Shown here: in pieces, positions 1-6,287 of the stretch
Numbering within the stretch: position 1 is the first letter of the stretch
Layout: each line of letters begins with the position of its first letter
Assembly: GCA_021205755.1 (NCBI GenBank)
Contig: JAJPWX010000105.1
Location: forward strand, 1-32,940
Reading direction: 5' to 3'
Source: Lachnospiraceae bacterium
GTDB taxonomy: Bacteria > Bacillota > Clostridia > Lachnospirales > Lachnospiraceae
DNA: 32,940 nt
The notes under the pieces: generated by a model
Databases searched by the model: none
What the model saw: the letters and a program-made list of their open reading frames with translations, nothing else
Told to the model about the DNA's origin: nothing
Made by a program: the position numbers and the translations under genes

Positions 1-205
1 TTATAACTTTTACGATTATCTCTGCCTGCTGCGGATCAAGGCGGCTGAGACGCTTCTGCTGTCGCCGGAGTTGTCCGTCACAGAAGTGGCGCTGCAGTCC
101 GGATTCTCCAGTCTGTCTACCTTTAACCGGACTTTCAAGAAGAAAAAGGGGTGTACGCCGTCGGAATATCGGACGCTGTGCAGCCGGAAGGTGTATGAGG
201 AGTGA
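1..205 (+). CDS. AraC-family transcriptional regulator, C-terminal fragment
   Basis: The reading frame is open from the window edge (first full codon at 2) to a TGA at 203-205, giving about 67 residues. The peptide is a typical second helix-turn-helix of the AraC/XylS DNA-binding domain: an IKAAETLLL helix, then LSVTEVALQSGFSSLSTFNR and FKKKKGCTPSEYR, the usual signature for the recognition helix and end of the domain. The N-terminal sensing domain lies outside the window, so the ligand cannot be inferred. AraC regulators in this group often control sugar-use genes. A strong terminator follows directly, so it is not co-transcribed with anything here; the next gene is convergent. Confidence 0.85.
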   Translation, partial: YNFYDYLCLLRIKAAETLLLSPELSVTEVALQSGFSSLSTFNRTFKKKKGCTPSEYRTLCSRKVYEE

Positions 206-214
206 GGAATGTAG

Positions 215-243
215 GGCGCCCCCGTTGCAGGGGGCGCCATTTT
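215..243 (+). terminator. Rho-independent terminator of the AraC-type gene
   Basis: A perfect 9-bp GC stem (GGCGCCCCC at 215-223 with GGGGGCGCC at 230-238) has a 6-nt loop and is followed by ATTTTC. It begins 10 bases after the stop codon. The U run is short, but the position and stem strength fit a terminator. The minus strand has no U run after the stem, so it probably does not serve the convergent yhaN-like gene. Confidence 0.8.
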
Positions 244-339
244 CACTTCACTGTCTCTGGTACATTGTCTTCCATACAGATCAACTTTAGACACAAAATT
301 CGTTTATCTGTTTTTTATACAGGATATGTCAGGCATAAA

Positions 340-1923
340 TTATATTTTCTTTAATATTTCCCGCTCTCTGTTTTGACATGTAAATAAGATGACCTGCCGT
401 CCGCTTTGCTTAAGCCAGCGGAGGGTGGCTTCGAGGCGACGGTCGTCGTACATGGCGAAGGTTTCGTCGAGGATGACGGGCAGGGTCATGTTTTCGCCGA
501 GAAGCTCTCCCGCGGCCATGCGCAGAGAGAAGTAAATCTGCTGCATGGTACCGCCGCTTAACTGGTTCAGGCCAAGAACGCGCGATGGAGTATGGATACG
601 GATCTCAGCGGTGTCGTCAATGACGATCCGGTTGTAACGGCCGCCGGTGACCTCTTCCAGGATGGCAGAAGCTCTCTCGTTTAATTGCCCGCCCGCAGCC
701 TGGTAGATGCGGTCGGAGATTTCGCAGATGCGGTCGATGGCGAGTGTCAGAGCTGCAATTTCGGTGTCAATGCCGCCGGGAACTTCGCCGGAATCCGAGA
801 CAGACGTTTCACCTCTGGCGTGTGTCTGATAAAGGATTTCTAATTCTCCTTTTAGCCTGTCATAGGCCTCCTCTCTGTTCTGAATCTCTTTTAACAGCTC
901 TGGCGGACACTGGGGGAAGCTTTCCTGGCTGGTATCTTCCTCCGAATCGTCTCTGGCGGGGCGGAAAAGCAGGTATATGCCCAGCGCCATGCCCCAGAAA
1001 AGCACAGTAAATACGCCCAGGAAAATACGCAGCTGGTTTTCCTGGGTAAAAAAGATCTGTGCCAGGGTCAGCGCTCCGGCGATGAAAAACAGAGCGCAGA
1101 GCAAAATACGTATCCAGGAGGGTACGCCCTGACCTGTTGTCCGTTTGGATGTTCCGTTCTGACCATGGGAATCGTTCTGACTGTAATCCTTTTTCCGGCT
1201 GTACCCGTTGTTTCGAGAATCATCGCCGCTTTGGCTGCGTCCGTGATTCTGGCTCTGATAGTATCCTGTCTGCTGCCGCAAAAGCTCCAGTTCCGAGCGC
1301 AGCGCATCTGCTCTGCCCTGTTTCTGTGCAATTTTTTCTTCCAGCGCCTCGTTTTCTTTCTTTTTCTGCTGCTCCAGCTGTTTTTTCTTTTTCCGAAGGG
1401 ACTGCAGTGCCTGTGCCACGTCGATCTCACTGTTTCCGGAATTGTCACTGTTGAGCATATAGCGGCGAAGCTCCTGCGCCAGTTCTTCGTCCGTCTCACA
1501 CTGTGCCTGCCGAATAAAAACTGAGTTTACAAACGCGCTCTCGCTGATACCTCCAAGCAGCACTTCCAGATCTTCCTGCGGATGCGCAGATTCTACCGCC
1601 CTTGTCTCACAGACCAGGCTCAATGGCTTCGCGCTGCGGTCAAAGCAGCGGTCAATTCGATATATTTCCCCATTTTCAGAAATGCGCATACTGCCAAGAT
1701 AGGCTCCCGGTGCGTCCCAGGGCTGGCGCAGCTGATATTCGTCTGTCTTTGACGCCCGACCCCGGGCACGATTCAGGCCAAAAAGCATTGCCCGAATAAA
1801 GGAGTGAATGGTTGTCTTACCCGTCTCATTTCCGCCATAGATAATGTTAATGCCAGAGCGAAATGTCATATGATGGTTTGAAAATTTTCCATAGCTCTTT
1901 ATATCCAGTTCTTGTATCTCCAT
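340..1923 (-). CDS. YhaN-like SMC/RecN-type AAA ATPase with two membrane segments
   Basis: The 527-residue protein has the ABC/SMC-type ATPase layout. An N-terminal half carries Walker A GGNETGKTT (about residues 30-38). A central part has a Lys/Glu/Gln-rich coiled coil, a hydrophilic Ser/Asn/Gly-rich stretch (about 225-268) and two hydrophobic segments (about 272-292 and 299-321). The C-terminal half carries the LSGGTMQQ signature and the Walker B/D-loop LPVILDETFAMYDD. This matches the YhaN/SbcC-like group, but it is shorter than the roughly 900-residue YhaN proteins because the coiled coil is reduced. It lies directly downstream of a YhaO/SbcD-like phosphoesterase, so the two probably form a DNA end-processing or repair complex. 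The ribosome site GGGGAGAGG just before the ATG lies in the tail of a palindromic repeat. Confidence 0.8.
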   Translation of the reverse strand: MEIQELDIKSYGKFSNHHMTFRSGINIIYGGNETGKTTIHSFIRAMLFGLNRARGRASKTDEYQLRQPWDAPGAYLGSMRISENGEIYRIDRCFDRSAKPLSLVCETRAVESAHPQEDLEVLLGGISESAFVNSVFIRQAQCETDEELAQELRRYMLNSDNSGNSEIDVAQALQSLRKKKKQLEQQKKKENEALEEKIAQKQGRADALRSELELLRQQTGYYQSQNHGRSQSGDDSRNNGYSRKKDYSQNDSHGQNGTSKRTTGQGVPSWIRILLCALFFIAGALTLAQIFFTQENQLRIFLGVFTVLFWGMALGIYLLFRPARDDSEEDTSQESFPQCPPELLKEIQNREEAYDRLKGELEILYQTHARGETSVSDSGEVPGGIDTEIAALTLAIDRICEISDRIYQAAGGQLNERASAILEEVTGGRYNRIVIDDTAEIRIHTPSRVLGLNQLSGGTMQQIYFSLRMAAGELLGENMTLPVILDETFAMYDDRRLEATLRWLKQSGRQVILFTCQNREREILKKI

Positions 1924-1924
1924 G

Positions 1925-2025
1925 CCCTCTCCCCTGTTCTGTCGTTATTCGTTCTCTCTGGTCTACGCTCCGTTTCGGCCGCTCCTGAACGCGTGCCACT
2001 GGCACGCAAAACCCCTGCAACGGAG
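1925..2025 (-). repeat. Palindromic element copy A, between the yhaO-like and yhaN-like genes
   Basis: An outer 7-bp inverted repeat (CTCCGTT at 1968-1974 with AACGGAG at 2019-2025) encloses a perfect hairpin, GCGTGCC-ACT-GGCACGC, at 1991-2007. The central part resembles the middle of the GH115 copy at 24024-24145, which has a GCCTGCC-ACT-GGCAGGC hairpin at the same place. Read on the minus strand it still encodes ACQWHAF, against ACQWQAL in the GH115 copy, although stop codons are present here. The tail, GGGGAGAGG, acts as the ribosome-binding site of the downstream yhaN-like gene. The 5' GAAG hairpin of the other copies is missing or unrecognisable. Confidence 0.6.
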
Positions 2026-2028
2026 TGC

Positions 2029-3081
2029 TTACTTACCCGGATACAATAATGCCTCCAGCCCGTATTCCAGTGCTTTCTGTTCCACGGGGTTCCTCGCCCC
2101 GCCCTCAAAGCTCTCAATATAGTCGCCAATCAACTGTCCCTGATACTGCCGCTTCAGTTCTTCCAGATGAAAGGCCGGAACCGTTCGATCCTCGACCTCC
2201 AGAATGCGGCCGCACTTCTGATATTCCCGGATGTCCGGACAGAACTTTGGATGGCGCGCTCCGGTAAGGGCAATGCGGTATGTGTTCTGGTTTCCCTCCT
2301 GCCGCACCCTCTGGGCAATCTTTTCCCGCACAGAAAATGTCGTGTCCTGCTCGGTCACCGGCACCTCTATATTGCGGTATTGCCGGTGCGCTTTTTCTAC
2401 AAAAGAAAGCTTTACCTTTTTGCGCTGTACCTCACCGAGTATATAGCCATGCGATCCGATATCATTGCAGTCAATTGGCTCGAGTGCCCCGGCATACATG
2501 GCGAGATTTCGGATAAACACCTGGGGCTTATGAATATGTCCCAGCGCAATGTAGTCGAACCCGGCATTGCTAAGCTTTTCCCGGTTGATCGGAATATGCC
2601 GTGCGTCGCCGCCGTGCGCAAGCAAAATTTTAAAATAGTCGCTCTTTTCTGCTGCAATATTGTCATACATCGGCGCTGTAATTTCCTGCTGATAATAGCT
2701 GAACCCATAGATCTCTGTTTTCAATTCCGGCAGGCGCACTCGCTCACATTCAGAAGAAAACAGACAGACCACATTTTCATTCCATGGATAATTCAGGTAT
2801 GCGCTCCCGGGCGCCAGATAATCATGGTTACCGGCAATCAGAGCCACTACCGTATTTTCCAATGTAGAAAACAGATAGTTCACCTCTTTTAATTCACGCG
2901 GCTGCGGCTGCCGGTGAAACAAATCCCCCGCAATCAGCAGTAAATCCACCTTTTTTTCGTTCGCATCCGCAATACACTCCCGAAAGGTTTCCCATAGTTC
3001 ACGGCCTCTGTCCTTCGACCAGATATAACCATGGTCAGGCGCAGCTCCCAAATGAACATCCGCAATATGCATAAAACGCAT
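2029..3081 (-). CDS. YhaO/SbcD-like calcineurin-type metallophosphoesterase (DNA exonuclease)
   Basis: The 350-residue protein has all the metallophosphoesterase motifs in order: IADVHLG at the N terminus, LIAGDLFHR, IAGNHDY, LLAHGG and IALGHIHKP. These bind the two metal ions in Mre11/SbcD nucleases, and the family-level role is DNA end processing. A C-terminal capping region follows. The start is taken at the second of two adjacent ATGs (3079-3081), because GGGAGAG lies 7 bases upstream. A longer reading from 3096 would place that ribosome site inside the gene. The partner ATPase follows after a 105-bp gap filled by a palindromic repeat. The promoter is probably the extended -10 at 3131-3136. 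Confidence 0.85.
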   Translation of the reverse strand: MRFMHIADVHLGAAPDHGYIWSKDRGRELWETFRECIADANEKKVDLLLIAGDLFHRQPQPRELKEVNYLFSTLENTVVALIAGNHDYLAPGSAYLNYPWNENVVCLFSSECERVRLPELKTEIYGFSYYQQEITAPMYDNIAAEKSDYFKILLAHGGDARHIPINREKLSNAGFDYIALGHIHKPQVFIRNLAMYAGALEPIDCNDIGSHGYILGEVQRKKVKLSFVEKAHRQYRNIEVPVTEQDTTFSVREKIAQRVRQEGNQNTYRIALTGARHPKFCPDIREYQKCGRILEVEDRTVPAFHLEELKRQYQGQLIGDYIESFEGGARNPVEQKALEYGLEALLYPGK

Positions 3082-3130
3082 CATTATCTCTCCCATCTAA
3101 ACACGAAACAAGGAAATTGAAATTTTTTAT

Positions 3131-3168
3131 AGTATAGCATAGTTTTTTTCGAAGAGCTATGCTATAAT
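3131..3168. promoter_or_regulatory. Interlocked divergent promoters with palindrome (yhaO-like / mscL)
   Basis: On the plus strand an extended -10 TGCTATAAT (TATAAT at 3163-3168) faces mscL. On the minus strand an extended -10 TGCTATACT (hexamer at 3131-3136) faces the yhaO-like gene. Neither has a good -35 hexamer, and each presumed -35 region falls between the two -10 boxes. A 10-bp inverted repeat (TATAGCATAG at 3133-3142, CTATGCTATA at 3157-3166) overlaps both -10 boxes. Polymerase binding in one direction should therefore exclude binding in the other. Confidence 0.5.
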
Positions 3169-3180
3169 TTGAAATCATGA

Positions 3181-3235
3181 TAACAGTTCAGAACAGTGGA
3201 GCGTAGACCTGTGGTCTGCTGTTCTGAATAGTTAC
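3181..3235. repeat. Dispersed intergenic palindrome TTCAGAACAG/CTGTTCTGAA, copy 1
   Basis: A 10-bp perfect inverted repeat (3187-3196 and 3219-3228) is extended outward by further pairing of TAAC with GTTA after a 2-base mismatch. A small AGACC/GGTCT hairpin sits inside. A close relative lies at 6241-6286, and a half copy (GTAACAGTTCAG) at 22078. Here it lies in the presumed mscL leader, between the divergent promoters and the mscL start. Confidence 0.7.
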
Positions 3236-3345
3236 TAATCATATATTAAGGAACCGTCGTATAGCCACATTCTGTCAGAAAAAAGCGTTCTCTGGCTCTG
3301 CAGGTGTGACCGGAAGCTACCACAATGAATTTCAGGAGGGAAAAA

Positions 3346-3783
3346 ATGAGTAAACTGGTAGATGAATTCAAAGCCTTTATTATGAGAGGCAACGTAATCG
3401 ACATGGCTGTCGGCGTCATCATCGGCGCAGCGTTCAGCAACATCGTGTCTTCACTGGTTAACGACATCGTGATGCCACTCGTCACACTGGTGACCGGCAG
3501 AATCAATTTCACGGATCTGATGATCCCGCTCGATGGCAATTCTTATTCAACACTGGCAGCCGCTCAGGAAGCCGGCGCATCTGTTATCGCTTATGGTAAT
3601 TTCATCCAGATGATCGTTGAATTTCTGCTAACCGCGCTGGTCATCTTCTTCGTAATCAAAGGCATCAATAAACTCCATAAACCCGCACCTGCGCCAGAAC
3701 CAGTCACCAAGATCTGCCCGTTCTGCAAGTCCGAGATACATAAAGACGCCACCAAGTGCCCGAACTGCACTTCCGCACTGTAA
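3346..3783 (+). CDS. mscL: Large-conductance mechanosensitive channel MscL with C-terminal zinc ribbon
   Basis: The 145-residue protein starts MSKLVDEFKAFIMRGNVIDM, a typical MscL N-terminal helix followed by the glycine-rich pore helix VGVIIGAAFSNIVSSLVND. A periplasmic-side loop and a second membrane helix (about residues 90-112) follow. The channel opens under membrane tension and releases solutes during hypo-osmotic shock. The ATG at 3346 is chosen because CAGGAGGG sits 5 bases upstream; an earlier in-frame ATG at 3325 lacks a ribosome site. The last 25 or so residues form a four-cysteine ribbon (CPFC...CPNC) in place of the usual charged helical bundle. The gene is monocistronic and has its own strong terminator. 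Confidence 0.95.
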   Translation: MSKLVDEFKAFIMRGNVIDMAVGVIIGAAFSNIVSSLVNDIVMPLVTLVTGRINFTDLMIPLDGNSYSTLAAAQEAGASVIAYGNFIQMIVEFLLTALVIFFVIKGINKLHKPAPAPEPVTKICPFCKSEIHKDATKCPNCTSAL

Positions 3784-3796
3784 AAAACAGGAGACG

Positions 3797-3840
3797 AAAA
3801 AGCAGCCGTTCGCAGATAAATCTGCAGCGGCTGTTTTTTT
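3797..3840. terminator. Bidirectional terminator between mscL and the J-domain gene
   Basis: CAGCCG (3803-3808) pairs with CGGCTG (3828-3833), and an inner GCAGAT/ATCTGC stem makes a long hairpin. It is flanked by AAAAA on the left and seven Ts on the right, so both strands have a U run after the stem. It serves mscL on the plus strand and the convergent J-domain gene that ends at 3863. Confidence 0.9.
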
Positions 3841-3862
3841 CATTTTTCTGCTGTTTGGAACT

Positions 3863-4597
3863 TTAACAACACATCATCATTGGCATACCCATGCGCATGC
3901 CTCCGCCGCCGCTGCAGCAGCAGCTGCAGATCAGCCAGGTCAGGCAAAGTCTCGTGCAATAGTTGTTGCCATGTGACATCGGACTGCCATATTCTTCTCC
4001 CATGGACTGATACCAGCGTCCGCCGCCTTCCATCTCGGAGAGAAGCTGGCGGTACTGTAGATTATTCGGCTCCATCTGGACGGCTTTCTGCGCATGGTCA
4101 AGTGCCAGGACATTGTTTCCTCTGCCGGAGTTTGCCAGTGCGCTTAAATAATACCAGCGCGCATTGCGGTTCTGGATTCCATTGAGAACGTTGATTGCCT
4201 GCTCAAACTGGTTGCTGCGAATGTAATTCTCCGCAGCACGCAGATGCGGATCGTCACTTGCAGAAGACCCGGAACTGCTGCTTCCAGATCCAGACCGGCC
4301 ATAACCGCCGTAACTGCCATAGCCTCCATAGCCGCGATATCCACCATAGCTGCCAGAAGAGGAAGAACGGCCACCGCTCTGCTTTGCCTCATAGCTTCCC
4401 TCGCCATGCTCCTTATCGTACATGATCTGCTGATAAGCCTGCTGTACTTCTTTAAACTTTTCCTCTGCCTGCGCTTTATTCGGGTTGTTAATATTCGCGT
4501 CCGGATGATACTGTCGGCTGAGCTTTCGATAAGCTTTTTTTACTTCTTCCTCGGAAGCATTCCTTGGTACTCCCAGAACCTCATACGGATCTTTCAT
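3863..4597 (-). CDS. J-domain (DnaJ-like) protein with Gly/Tyr/Ser linker, TPR-like region and Cys-rich tail
   Basis: The 244-residue protein starts [20 protein letters not shown], a J domain with the HPD motif (YHPDAN) that stimulates Hsp70 ATPase. A low-complexity Gly/Ser/Tyr/Arg linker and a helical TPR-like section (about 125-190) follow. The C terminus is odd: a hydrophobic, Cys/Gly/Met-rich tail with CCC and a terminal MMMCC. The canonical DnaJ zinc-finger and substrate-binding domains are absent, so this is a specialised co-chaperone, not DnaJ itself. The ATG at 4597 is preferred because GGAGG lies 5 bases upstream; extension to 4657 would run into a palindromic repeat. It probably shares a transcript with the two genes upstream. 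Confidence 0.85.
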   Translation of the reverse strand: MKDPYEVLGVPRNASEEEVKKAYRKLSRQYHPDANINNPNKAQAEEKFKEVQQAYQQIMYDKEHGEGSYEAKQSGGRSSSSGSYGGYRGYGGYGSYGGYGRSGSGSSSSGSSASDDPHLRAAENYIRSNQFEQAINVLNGIQNRNARWYYLSALANSGRGNNVLALDHAQKAVQMEPNNLQYRQLLSEMEGGGRWYQSMGEEYGSPMSHGNNYCTRLCLTWLICSCCCSGGGGMRMGMPMMMCC

Positions 4598-4614
4598 AAT
4601 CTCCTCCATGCTAT

Positions 4615-4726
4615 GTCCACAAGCAGCTTTGCTGATTGTGGACGCAGGCCGTGCCATCGCGCTTTTGCGCGATTTTCATTGCACGGCTCTCCCGTCTTCC
4701 CTCAAGCAGCTTTGCTGATTGTGGAC
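4615..4726. repeat. Compound palindrome flanked by 24-bp direct repeats
   Basis: Two identical 24-bp direct repeats (4620-4643 and 4703-4726) flank a nested hairpin. The left one is part of a palindrome at 4615-4643 (GTCCACAA.CAG paired with CTG.TTGTGGAC). The central hairpin has an outer GCCGTGC/GCACGGC stem (4648-4654, 4681-4687) and an inner perfect ATCGCGC-TTTT-GCGCGAT (4656-4673). It fills the gap between the DUF5685 stop codon and the J-domain start. The minus-strand apices (GCAAAGC, GCAAAAGC) resemble the GAAG apex of the coding-region elements, but kinship is not proven. Confidence 0.75.
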
Positions 4727-4740
4727 AAGTTACGCATTCT

Positions 4741-5655
4741 TTACTGCGCGGCAGATTCCTGCTCTTTCTTTTTCTTTCCGTCTTTATCCCGCAGTGCCGC
4801 ATACCTGCACCAGACTCCAGAATACAGAATATTGCGAATGATCGGCGCATATTCCAGGACAGGCAAACGTTCAAACGCGCGGGAAGCCTCCGCCATCATT
4901 CCTGTCAGCATTTTCTGAATTTCACTTTTATAAGGCTCTTTCCAGATGTCCTCGTTTTCCGGTATTCCATTCGAACGGAACACTGCTTCGATTACATTAT
5001 AATTGCCGCGTTTCCTGTCTTTCTCAATATCGTCCACTGCATCCAGCAGATAAATGAATTTTCCCAGATAAAAACCAATCTGTCTCAGGTCGTCCTGCCA
5101 GATGTCGTCCTTCCACACATACAGTTCACCCAGAAAATTTCCCGTCAGTCCGGCCACATAATCAATATCGGCAGACAGGCCGTCCGGCTTCCTGCCATCT
5201 TTCCATCCCGCCTCCGCCTCACGAAGCAGGCGAATATTTTCCTCAACTGCTTTTGTCTGACGAGGATAGCTGTCTGCAATCTTTTGATAAGAGGAGCCAA
5301 GCAGTGCCGCTATCGTGCGCCCGGAAACCTTATGCTCATCCTCCCAGTCATCCATCCCTTTCTGATACGCCAGCAATACACACATATCCGCCGCATAGCT
5401 GATCGCATCATTTTTCGCAATCGGATGTTTGTGTACCGGATGGGGCAAACAACGCTTTTCTTCCGTTATGGTCTCCGGTTCATATAGTCCGGTCAGCACG
5501 ATCGCCAGAAATGTTGTATCGTAGTTCAGCACCATCTGCGCTCTCCTGCCATAGCGGTGATGGAGTTCCTGACACAGACCGCAGTAGAAGCTGCGATAAG
5601 TCGTATATTCCCGCAGCTTCAGTTCCTGTTCATTTACATAAACATATCCAAACAT
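4741..5655 (-). CDS. DUF5685 family protein
   Basis: The 304-residue protein starts MFGYVYVNEQELKLREYTTY and has the FYCGLCQEL cysteine pair, a layout I recognise from the DUF5685 family of Clostridia. It is soluble and mostly helical. A DAVDDIEKDRKRGNYN segment near residue 200 recalls the Asp-rich metal-binding motif of helical prenyl-transferring enzymes, but this is only a resemblance and no activity is assigned. It lies 5 bp downstream of a zinc-ribbon membrane protein gene and upstream of the J-domain gene, so the three probably form one operon. That order recurs in related genomes as far as I recall, and suggests a shared role in protein quality control or in an unknown membrane process. 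Confidence 0.75.
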   Translation of the reverse strand: MFGYVYVNEQELKLREYTTYRSFYCGLCQELHHRYGRRAQMVLNYDTTFLAIVLTGLYEPETITEEKRCLPHPVHKHPIAKNDAISYAADMCVLLAYQKGMDDWEDEHKVSGRTIAALLGSSYQKIADSYPRQTKAVEENIRLLREAEAGWKDGRKPDGLSADIDYVAGLTGNFLGELYVWKDDIWQDDLRQIGFYLGKFIYLLDAVDDIEKDRKRGNYNVIEAVFRSNGIPENEDIWKEPYKSEIQKMLTGMMAEASRAFERLPVLEYAPIIRNILYSGVWCRYAALRDKDGKKKKEQESAAQ

Positions 5656-5660
5656 AGCTT

Positions 5661-6068
5661 TCAGCTTTTCTTCTGAAACTCATTTCGACACTTCGGGCAG
5701 GTAATGCAGATCTTCCCCTTTCCGCGCGGAACACGGATCTTCTGACCGCAGGAAGGACACTTATAAATATGATAATCCTTTGATTCCTTCGCCTTCCGTC
5801 CTGCCTTGGAAAAACGATCCCGTATCCCCTGTGTCATGTTCAGATACTTTTCATTCTCCGAGCTGCGCTGCATATAATTCCGTGAAAACATCCGAAAATA
5901 GCTCAGCACCAGAAGTACCAGCGCCAGCAGATAAAGCAACGGCTGGCTGGTAAAAATATTAATCACAAGAAGTATCAGGCACACAGCCAGCATAAACTTG
6001 GAAAGATCGTCCGCGCCATACCGTCCGGACATAAAGTTCGAAAAGAAATCTGAAATTTTCTGTTTCAT
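5661..6068 (-). CDS. Small membrane protein with C-terminal zinc ribbon
   Basis: The 135-residue protein has a short amphipathic N terminus and two closely spaced hydrophobic segments (about residues 25-42 and 44-60). A basic, helical cytoplasmic stretch follows, then a zinc ribbon, CPSCGQ...CPKCRN, near residues 105-130. The function is unknown. Zinc ribbons on small membrane proteins can bind nucleic acid or partner proteins. It is the first gene of the likely operon with the DUF5685 and J-domain genes, with only 5 bp to the next start. I see no convincing promoter hexamers in the 219 bp upstream. Confidence 0.75.
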   Translation of the reverse strand: MKQKISDFFSNFMSGRYGADDLSKFMLAVCLILLVINIFTSQPLLYLLALVLLVLSYFRMFSRNYMQRSSENEKYLNMTQGIRDRFSKAGRKAKESKDYHIYKCPSCGQKIRVPRGKGKICITCPKCRNEFQKKS

Positions 6069-6240
6069 AAGTTATTACGCCTCACATTCTCTTTTACTGG
6101 TAATAATTCAACACAGTCTGTCACAAATGTCTTTGTTTTGGGATGCCGCCCGAAACTGTCATTAAATTATGGAAGAAACTTTACGCCTAATTCAAGGGAA
6201 TGTCAACGGATGTCGCTTTAATTTCACAGAAATTTTAGAT

Positions 6241-6286
6241 GTAACAGTTCAGAACAGCATCGGTCTGGGGGCTGCTGTTCTGAATC
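6241..6286. repeat. Dispersed intergenic palindrome TTCAGAACAGC/GCTGTTCTGAA, copy 2
   Basis: An 11-bp perfect inverted repeat (6248-6258 and 6274-6284) has a 15-nt loop. It starts with GTAACAG, as does the copy at 3181. It ends 3 bases before the sensor-kinase stop codon (TAA at 6288-6290) and may act as a 3' stabilising hairpin or a weak terminator for that gene, but there is no U run. Confidence 0.75.
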
Positions 6287-6287
6287 A

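Noticed and set aside
1899-2129. Small minus-strand open frame across the yhaO-yhaN gap
   Set aside because: It overlaps both genes in another frame and is explained by the palindromic element; no independent start signal.
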